Shown: positions 56,524 through 64,000 of the stretch, piece by piece
Layout of the letters: each line of letters opens with the position of its first letter
Position numbering within the stretch: the stretch's first letter is position 1
Source of the DNA: Prosopocoilus inquinatus
Lineage: Eukaryota > Arthropoda > Insecta > Coleoptera > Lucanidae
DNA length: 64,000 bases
Reading direction: 5' to 3'
Assembly: GCA_036172665.1 (NCBI GenBank)
Contig: CM069871.1
Coordinates: forward strand, 1,302,001 to 1,366,000
Notes under the pieces: model-generated
Database searches by the model: none
Told to the model about the DNA's origin: nothing
Seen by the model: the letters and a program-made list of their open reading frames with translations, nothing else
Made by a program: the position numbers and the translations under genes

Positions 56524-58706
56524 GACTGGTGGTATGTTACTTAGAAGATAAATTTAAGTAACTTTAACTCTTTAATACTTTTAAATTAAAGAATCCTCCA
56601 GAATTGCATTTTCGCTTTATTAAAGCCAGCTTCAAATTTTCAGGTTTCTTAAAGCGTTGAATTAAAAGTTACTTAAATTTGCGCCCTGTATAGCAACATA
56701 TGTATAACTCCATCCCTTAAAGTGTCCTCTTAAACTTAAATTCTTAAATTTTTAAATCGTCAACTTCAAATATTTCTGGATAGCGCCATTAGCGTGTCCG
56801 TTCAATTGGCGATTCAAATTAAGTTTTCCCGCCGTCGGTAACCATGGAAACAAGAGTTTGATGACGTAGTAAGTGGGGAAATGTGAGTTTGTGCTTATAC
56901 CATGCGAACAACGGAATTTATAATTAAAGTAGGCTGTGATATTTACCATGAAGTTGGCAACACGGGCTCAGGTCAGGTCAGAATTTCGACATTTCTTGTT
57001 AAGATTGTTTGAATTGCCCGTTGCATTGAAGATGACTGACAAGACTTTGGATATTCTTGTAATTTTAGTAGAAATTTTCAATTTTTTCTTCAAACATATT
57101 TTATTTCTGCATGTAAACAAAATAATATTCACTGTAGTTTATTTTTTAACTAGGAGGAGTAATTTAAATTGGCCCGCCAAAAACTCCGGTATATTATTGG
57201 CCGCTTGTCATCCCGCTTCACACCATCCTTCAATTTAAACGTAAAAATTAATGTTTCTCATGTTAATTCATCTAACAGTTTCAGTGAGTTCTAAACCAGT
57301 AAGCAAATTTGTTGATAAAACTCGTTGCTTTAAGAATTTGTAAACTTTCTAAGCCAGCTTAATTAATTTCTAATTTAGTTTTACAGTGTCATTCTACCTA
57401 GAACAGGGCGACAACTGTCACTCCTCTTAGTTTAAAAACAAACTATATGTCATCATCAAACATCGTACAAAAAGCAAGAACATAACCTCAAATATAACAA
57501 CTGTCAATTTGTTATTTATTTCTCATTGCTTCCAACCACCCAGTATAAAATGGCACCAAGCACAGCCTCCTCTAATTATGAATTCCATTGATCGCCCGGT
57601 ATCTTCATTATGTTTTTCCAAGTGTTATGAATTAGGTGTTTTCAAAATCAGCTCGAATACTTTTAGAGATTATTGTCACTAAAATTCCATGCACAAAATG
57701 TTGTTAATAAAGTTATTTGGCGTGTGGCGGGAAGTTTAAGTTCTTTTTTTTTTAAAAAAGATTCTGTGATGATTCCTAATCGAGACCGCTGCATGCTAAT
57801 TCCGCCCTTTGACAATCAGTGACGACCTAAATTTAATGCCCGTGAGTGTACATGTAAGCTTTCCACTTATTTATTTAGCATCTTTTTATTCAGACACATA
57901 TTTTCGTTAAGAGAATGTGCAGTTTATGATAGCTTCGTTCCAACACAGATTTTTACCGGTTCGAAACTGTCAATTATAGTCGCCCGTCGAATTAATCACC
58001 GCTTTGAAGAGGTGCGTTAAATATGAAACTTTGATTGGCGCGTGTTTCAGACAGTTTCTAACTAATCAGAGGCCGTTGTTGGAACAAGCCTCATATTTAT
58101 TTTTCTCTTTACGATGGACTTTTGACAAATAAGAATTTTTTCTTCTTCAAAAAAAGAAGATTTGTTTAACAGAACCTATTTTTATAACAAAGTATTTTTC
58201 TCAACTTTCGACTGTAGATCATATTTGACCTTGAACTATCGTCTGTGACCTTGTCAAACTTGGTCTTCCCACTTTTAAAAGCCAAACATTTTAAAAGACC
58301 GCCTTCTACTTCTATTTTATGTAAAGTTCTATCGCAAAGAAAAAATCAACTGGCAGCACCTGCTTTAACAAAATCATAACTTCAATAAAAACATGATTTA
58401 CGTAAGTACGCCCAACATGTCAGATTCTTGCCCAAACATTATTGTCCACTGCTGTACACTTTTTATTTTCGATTTTAAATTAGCGTACCAAACTATCAAC
58501 CAAATATTTATTTTTAAAAACTAATTTACAAGGTATCAATTATATTTACAAAAGGTAATAATAGGTGTAATAGGTACGTGGACGGAAACACGATGACAAA
58601 GCAGAGACCGAAAAGTGAAACCGGAAAGGTGGGCGAAAAGGAGTATTCACAAAAGACGACGAGGAGCGGCACGCTCTAAAAAAAAAATTTGGCTCCCGCC
58701 CCCAGC
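56524..58706. other. Intergenic DNA downstream of the obstructor-like gene
   Basis: No gene supported. A 100-codon plus-strand frame (56936-57238) lacks motifs. TATAAAATGGCACC at 57542 resembles a TATA box without a following exon. 58010-58700 probably includes the 3' untranslated region of the obstructor-like gene. Confidence 0.4.
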
Positions 58707-61700
58707 TTATTTCCTCAGGTGGTTGGCGCAGTGCGGCACGATTTCGGAGTCCTCGCAGGTCAGGGTCGACTCGTCGAAGGACTTGCCGTGGCCGCAGGAA
58801 ATCAGGCGTGGAAAACCGTTGACGCAGGTTATCAGACGGCCGCAGTCACCCGGAACGGGGAACCTCGGGAAGGGCCAAAATCTTGCGGCGGCGCTGTGAG
58901 ATGGTATTTTGGTTGGACACTTAAATCCAACGACAGCTAAACAAGAAGAAAAAAAAACATACTTATTATCAGGGAAAAGAATTCGGGCCACTTGTTCTGG
59001 GAACATTTAGTACTCGGACTGTATTAGCCCCTCCCGCAATAATCTCTGATGAAATGAAAACGTACTCCTTCCCCTCCCACTTAACAATAATTCAAGGTGG
59101 TGAGAACAAATAGTATATTCGGCGTCAAAAGTGTCCAACACTTATGCTTATTATTAACAAAATAAATAAGAGAAATTTGCCTCAAGCAACACGACCGGTC
59201 ACAGCCTACGAAAGACAGGCTGTAGTTTGGAGCGGGGAACAACTTCGAAACGAAGCTGCCCCTCCACTCAAATCCTGGCCTGTCTTTTTAGTAGGCACTA
59301 GAACACCATTTTGCATCGTTGCAAATCGAATTTTCTCAAGGATTAAGTTAAACTGAATTTGAAATATTTCAACGCAGATGTTTTGAAAATTAAAAATGTA
59401 CAGTATTACAAAAACAATTGCAAAATGAAACCGTCACAGTTTCTTCGTTTAAAAAAAAAAATTAACACTAATTTATTGATGAACAGATAAAATAGCGACA
59501 TCTTACGATCGCTTTTTGACCTGACATTGCAAAAAAAAACGATTTGCACAAATTTTTTTAAAAACTAATTTATTGGTAATTGAAATAGGTCATTTTGAAA
59601 TTATTGGATAACTGCAACGCAATGAAAAGTTGTTTATTTGGCTTGCAATAAGGAAGTCAAGGAGGTGCAGGGAACTAGGTTTTAAAAAGAACTGTAAGAC
59701 AGATTGGAGAAAAGTTACGAAGAAGTTCTGGAACAAGTTGCTAAGAAGTTGTTGAAAAGTTCTTTGTGGGATTCGATTTACGTGTTTAGTTTTGAAAAAC
59801 ATCTCATGATTAAGCGTAAGTAGTTTGTAAGTGTTTTTTAATATATGTATTTAGTTTTCAATGAAAACATGTTTTCCTGTCCTCGCCCCGCTGTGCTCAA
59901 GGACCCACGGTTTAACTTGATTAATGATTTTCCTGCTCTCACCCCGCTGTGCTCAAGGGCCCACGGTTTAACTTGATTAATGATTTTCCTGCTCTCACCC
60001 CGCTGTGCTCAAAGGCCCACGGTTTAACTTAATGAACAAGCTGCTAAGAAGTTGTTGAAAAGTTCTTTGTAGGATTCGGTTTTCGTGTTTAGTTTTGAAA
60101 AACATCTCATGATTAAGCGTAAGTAGTTTGTAAGTGTTTTTAAATATATGTATTTAGTTTTCAATGAAAACATGTTTTCCTGTCCTCGCCCCGCTGTGCT
60201 CAAGGACCCACGGTTTAACTTGATTAATGATTTTCCTGCTCTCACCCCGCTGTGCTCAAGGACCCACGGTTTAACTTGATTAATGATTTTCCTGCTCTCA
60301 CCCCGCTGTGCTCAAGGGCCCCGGTTTAACTTGATTAATGATTTTCCTGCTCTCACCCCGCTGTGCTCAAAGGCCCACGGTTTAACTTAATTAACAAGCT
60401 GCTAAGAAGTTGTTGAAAAGTTCTTTGTAGGATTCGGTTTTCGTGTTTAGTTTTGAAAGACATCTCATGATTAAGCGTAAGTAGTTTGTAAGTGTTGTTA
60501 AATATATGTATTTAGTTTTCAAAGAAAACATGTTTTCCTGTCCTCGCCCCGCTGTGCTCAAGGACCCACGGTTTAACTTGATTAATGATTTTCCTGCTCT
60601 CACCCCGCTGTGCTCAAGGGCCCACGGTTTAACTTGATTAATGATTTTCCTACTCTCACCCCGCTGTGCTCAAGAACCCACGGTTTAACTTGATTAATGA
60701 TTTTCCTGCTCTCACCCCGCTGTGCTCAAGGGCCCACGGTTTAACTTGATTAATGATTTTCCTGCTCTCACCCCGCTGTGCTCAAAGGCCCACGGTTTAA
60801 CTTAATGAACAAGCTGCTAAGAAGTTGTTGAAAAGTTCTTTGTAGGATTCGGTTTTCGTGTTTAGTTTTGAAAAACATCTCATGATTAAGCGTAAGTAGT
60901 TTGTAAGTGTTTTTAAATATATGTATTTAGTTTTCAATGAAAACATGTTTTCCTGTCCTCGCCCCGCTGTGCTCAAGGACCCACGGTTTAACTTGATTAA
61001 TGATTTTCCTGCTCTCACCCCGCTGTGCTCAAGGGCCCACGGTTTAACTTGATTAATGATTTTCCTCATCTCACTCCGCTGTGCTCAAAGGCCCACGGTT
61101 TAACTTAATGAACAAGCTGCTAAGAAGTTGTTGAAAAGTTCTTTGTAGGATTCGGTTTTCGTGTTTAGTTTTGAAAACATCTCATGATTAAGCGTAAGTA
61201 GTTTGTAAGTGTTTTTAAATATATGTATTTAGTTTTCAATGAAAACATGTTTTCCTGTCCTCGCCCCGCTGTGCTCAAGGACCCACGGTTTAACTTGATT
61301 AATGATTTTCCTGCTCTCACCCCGCTGTGCTCAAGGGCCCACGGTTTAACTTGATTAATGATTTTCCTGCTCTCACCCCGCTGTGCTCAAAGGCCCACGG
61401 TTTAACTTAATGAACAAGTTGCTAAGAAGTTGTTGAAAAGTTCTTTGTAGGATTCGGTTTTCGTGTTTAGTTTTGAAAAACATCTCATGATTAAGCGTAA
61501 GTAGTTTGTAAGTGTTTTTTAATATATGTATTTAGTTTTCAATGAAAACATGTTTTCCTGTCCTCGCCCCGCTGTGCTCAAGGACCCACGGTTTAACTTG
61601 ATTAATGATTTTCCTGCTCTCACCCCGCTGTGCTCAAAGGCCCACGGTTTAACTTAATGAACAAGCTGCTAAGAAGTTGTTGAAAAGTTCTTTGTAGGAT

Positions 61701-64000
61701 TCGGTTTTCGTGTTTAGTTTTGAAAAACATCTCATGATTAAGCGTAAGTAGTTTGTAAGTGTTTTTAAATATATGTATTTAGTTTTCAATGAAAACATGT
61801 TTTCCTGTCCTCGCCCCGCTGTGCTCAAGGACCCACGGTTTAACTTGATTAATGATTTTCCTGCTCTCACCCCGCTGTGCTCAAGGGCCCACGGTTTAAC
61901 TTGATTAATGATTTTCCTCATCTCACTCCGCTGTGCTCAAAGGCCCACGGTTTAACTTAATGAACAAGCTGCTAAGAAGTTGTTGAAAAGTTCTTTGTAG
62001 GATTCGGTTTTCGTGTTTAGTTTTGAAAAACATCTCATGATTAAGCGTAAGTAGTTTGTAAGTGTTTTTAAATATATGTATTTAGTTTTCAATGAAAACA
62101 TGTTTTCCTGTCCTCGCCCCGCTGTGCTCAAGGACCCACGGTTTAACTTGATTAATGATTTTCCTGCTCTCACCCCGCTGTGCTCAAGGGCCCACGGTTT
62201 AACTTGATTAATGATTTTCCTGCTCTCACCCCGCTGTGCTCAAAGGCCCACGGTTTAACTTAATGAACAAGCTGCTAAGAAGTTGTTGAAAAGTTCTTTG
62301 TAGGATTCGGTTTTCGTGTTTAGTTTTGAAAAACATCTCATGATTAAGCGTAAGTAGTTTGTAAGTGTTTTTAAATATATGTATTTAGTTTTCAATGAAA
62401 ACATGTTTTCCTGTCCTCGCCCCGCTGTGCTCAAGGACCCACGGTTTAACTTGATTAATGATTTTCCTGCTCTCACCCCGCTGTGCTCAAAGGCCCACGG
62501 TTTAACTTAATGAACAAGCTGCTAAGAAGTTGTTGAAAAGTTCTTTGTAGGATTCGGTTTTCGTGTTTAGTTTTGAAAAACATCTCATGATTAAGCGTAA
62601 GTAGTTTGTAAGTGTTTTTAAATATATGTATTTAGTTTTCAATGAAAACATGTTTTCCTGTCCTCGCCCCGCTGTGCTCAAGGACCCACGGTTTAACTTG
62701 ATTAATGATTTTCCTGCTCTCACCCCGCTGTGCTCAAGGGCCCACGGTTTAACTTGATTAATGATTTTCCTGCTCTCACCCCGCTGTGCTCAAAGGCCCA
62801 CGGTTTAACTTAATGAACAAGCTGCTAAGAAGTTGTTGAAAAGTTCTTTGTAGGATTCGGTTTTCGTGTTTAGTTTTGAAAAACATCTCATGATTAAGCG
62901 TAAGTAGTTTGTAAGTGTTGTTAAATATATGTATTTAGTTTTCAATGAAAACATGTTTTCCTATCCTCGCCCCGCTGTGCTCAAGGACCCACGGTTTAAC
63001 TTGATTAATGATTTTCCTGCTCTCACCCCGCTGTGCTCAAAGGCCCACGGTTTAACTTAATGAACAAGTTGCTAAGAAGTTGTTGAAAAGTTCTTTGTAG
63101 GATTCGGTTTTCGTGTTTAGTTTTGAAAAACATCTCATGATTAAGCGTAAGTAGTTTGTAAGTGTTTTTAAATATATGTATTTAGTTTTCAATGAAAACA
63201 TGTTTTCCTGTCCTCGCCCCGCTGTGCTCAAGGACCCACGGTTTAACTTGATTAATGATTTTCCTGCTCTCACCCCGCTATGCTCAAGGGCCCACGGTTT
63301 AACTTAATGAACATTTCGTTTTAGGTATGCTCGGCCAATCTACGTGTTAAAAACGCGTAAATCAAGCGGAATTAATAAAGCGCAAGCAAATATTTTATTT
63401 GTTTGCTGTTCATTGCTCCTGGCCTTCAAAGTTTTGTTTTTCCACCGCATTTCCCCCAGTTAATTTCAAGGACAGTTTTGGGCTGACGCGATGCAATCGT
63501 AACACAATTAAAGTCGAGGCTCAAAACAAACTTGAAAATGACTCGAATTTAATTAATAGCAATGGGGGAAAACAATAAATAAAAATATCGTACCTTCTGG
63601 ATTGCAAGTTTTAAGAAGAAGATCCGGCCAATTGCAACCGTGAATTTTCTCGTCGTAGACCAATCCAGGCTCGCACTGTTGAGGATTAGGCTCTCCATGG
63701 GCACACTTAACATAGTGCGTGGAACACTCTGCACTGTATGGGTACAAACCGAATTGATACTCACATCCGGGTGTGCTAATGGGCGTTACTAATAAAAAAA
63801 AAATCCGGGTAAAATTCGAATTTTGATGGTACCAAGCGAAACTTACAGTCGGCTTTGCGGGTACCACAATCGACCGCCCAGTTGTAGTTGCAGTGGTGGT
63901 AAACCGACCCTTTGCCATCGAAGAGTAAGCCGTTTTCGCATTGTTCCACCGTAAGGGTGCCGTTGGTGCACAGGAAGAACAAGTTGCAGGATTCGGGATG
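58707..64000 (-). CDS. obst-E: Obstructor-type chitin-binding protein, 5'-truncated by window edge
   Basis: A secreted cuticle protein with three peritrophin-A (CBM14) chitin-binding domains, class CPAP3. Visible exons on the minus strand: 64000-63847 (domain 1, partial), 63788-63595/4 (domain 2, six Cys from PGCEYQFG to LLKTC) and 58936-58707 (domain 3, six Cys from FKCPTK to VPHC, ending ANHLRK). Junctions: GACT|GTAAGT to TTAG|TAACG and GAAG|GTACGA to TTTAG|CTGTCG, all phase 1. Joined text reads CGTRKADLTPISTPGC and CNPEAVVGFKCP, the normal linkers of this family. Domain 2 CAHGEP and domain 3 VNGFPRL resemble Obstructor-E more than Obstructor-A or Gasp; the assignment is from memory of family patterns. 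The first exon with the signal peptide lies outside. The 4.66-kb intron between domains 2 and 3 contains a satellite array, a ribozyme-family insertion and a hairpin. Confidence 0.88.
59204..59296. ncRNA. 93-nt imperfect hairpin, possible small-RNA precursor
   Basis: GCCTACGAAAGACAGGC at the left pairs with GCCTGTCTTTTTAGTAGGC at the right; inward, TTTGGAGCGGGGAACAACTT, CG faces CGAAGCTGCCCCTCCACTC, AAAT with bulges, around a 3-nt tip AAA. The form (about 40-bp stem with mismatches) resembles a microRNA precursor, but a small fold-back repeat is equally possible. Strand cannot be decided; it is intronic to the obstructor-like gene. Confidence 0.4.
59467..59575 (+). mobile_element. Hammerhead-family insertion, ribozyme deleted, 12-bp duplication
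   Basis: GAACAGATAAAATAGCGACA, TCTTACGATCG, CTTTTTGACCTGACATTGCA joined directly to AAAACGATTTGCACAAATTT. The duplication is ACTAATTTATTG (59467-59478 and 59564-59575). Head and tail are those of copies A-C; the whole hairpin between TTGCA and AAAACG is missing. Confidence 0.85.
59732..63313. repeat. Higher-order satellite, twelve units of 247 + n x 56 bp, intronic
   Basis: Twelve long units start at AACAAG(C/T)TGCTAAGAAG: 59732, 60035, 60393, 60808, 61111, 61413, 61660, 61963, 62266, 62513, 62816 and 63063. Spacings are 303, 358, 415, 303, 302, 247, 303, 303, 247, 303, 247 and 247 bp. The difference is the number (0-3) of a 56-bp subunit, GGTTTAACTTGATTAATGAT, TTTCCTGCTCTCACCCCGCT, GTGCTCAAGGGCCCAC. 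Units are nearly identical, so the array is young or homogenised. Minus-strand open frames of 73-90 codons recur once per unit; these are by-products of the repeat. Confidence 0.97.

Noticed and set aside
56936..57238. 100-codon frame starting at ATGATTTTTACCATGAAG-like sequence
   Set aside because: Hydrophobic composition only; no splice, motif or downstream exon support.
59732..63313. Nine nearly identical minus-strand open frames of 70-90 codons
   Set aside because: They recur once per satellite unit; their conservation is explained by array homogenisation, and they lie in an intron without promoter or splice context.
59732..63313. Regular repeats that could suggest a CRISPR array
   Set aside because: Units are contiguous without unique spacers, and the host is a eukaryote.

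Overview
The window is nuclear DNA of an insect, very AT-rich, with introns that follow GT-AG rules and dense repeats. The evidence is the gene content: a ZAD-type C2H2 zinc-finger gene (an arthropod family), a PRIP-like aquaporin, and a three-domain chitin-binding cuticle protein of the obstructor group. A beetle is a reasonable guess, but the sequence does not prove the order.

Layout. 1-14.5 kb: no intact gene; a broken AAA-ATPase-like/PD-(D/E)XK gene on the minus strand (2.1-3.6 kb), small inverted-repeat elements, T-rich degenerate arrays (7.7-9.4 kb), LTR primer-site debris (10.5 kb) and an old tandem array built on an AGCTTCGCT/AGCGAAGCT box (11.4-14.35 kb). 14.5-27.5 kb: possible non-coding first exons, a G-run tandem array, a TA-flanked pogo-type MITE, a tRNA-derived SINE, near-perfect palindromes and an A-rich array. 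27.7-31.5 kb: aquaporin, plus strand. 32.1-36.6 kb: ZAD zinc-finger gene, minus strand, converging on the aquaporin. 38.9-40.8 kb: a hammerhead-ribozyme retroelement and a hAT-like element. 41.0-45.6 kb: secreted Pro/Gln-rich protein, minus strand. 46.3-54.4 kb: T-rich arrays, a segmental duplication and nested hAT-like elements. 54.8-56.5 kb: inverted-repeat MITEs. 58.7-64.0 kb: obstructor-like gene, minus strand, running off the right edge; its large intron carries a higher-order satellite.

The most interesting find is a family of short dispersed elements with approximately 12-bp target-site duplications. Three copies (29.1, 39.1 and 42.9 kb) contain a complete type I hammerhead ribozyme: CUGAUGA core, stem II, GAAAC, a two-pair stem III, and a stem I with internal loop. 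Other copies (18.3, 53.2, 59.5 kb) have the same head without the ribozyme, and two decayed cores lie at 51.0 and 53.5 kb. They resemble animal retrozymes or Penelope-like element terminal repeats.

The four genes have no shared pathway. Two are extracellular proteins (obstructor-like chitin binder; Pro/Gln-rich protein whose split signal peptide is typical of cuticle-type genes), one is a membrane channel and one a transcription factor. Exon boundaries were read by eye from splice signals and reading phase, without transcript data.
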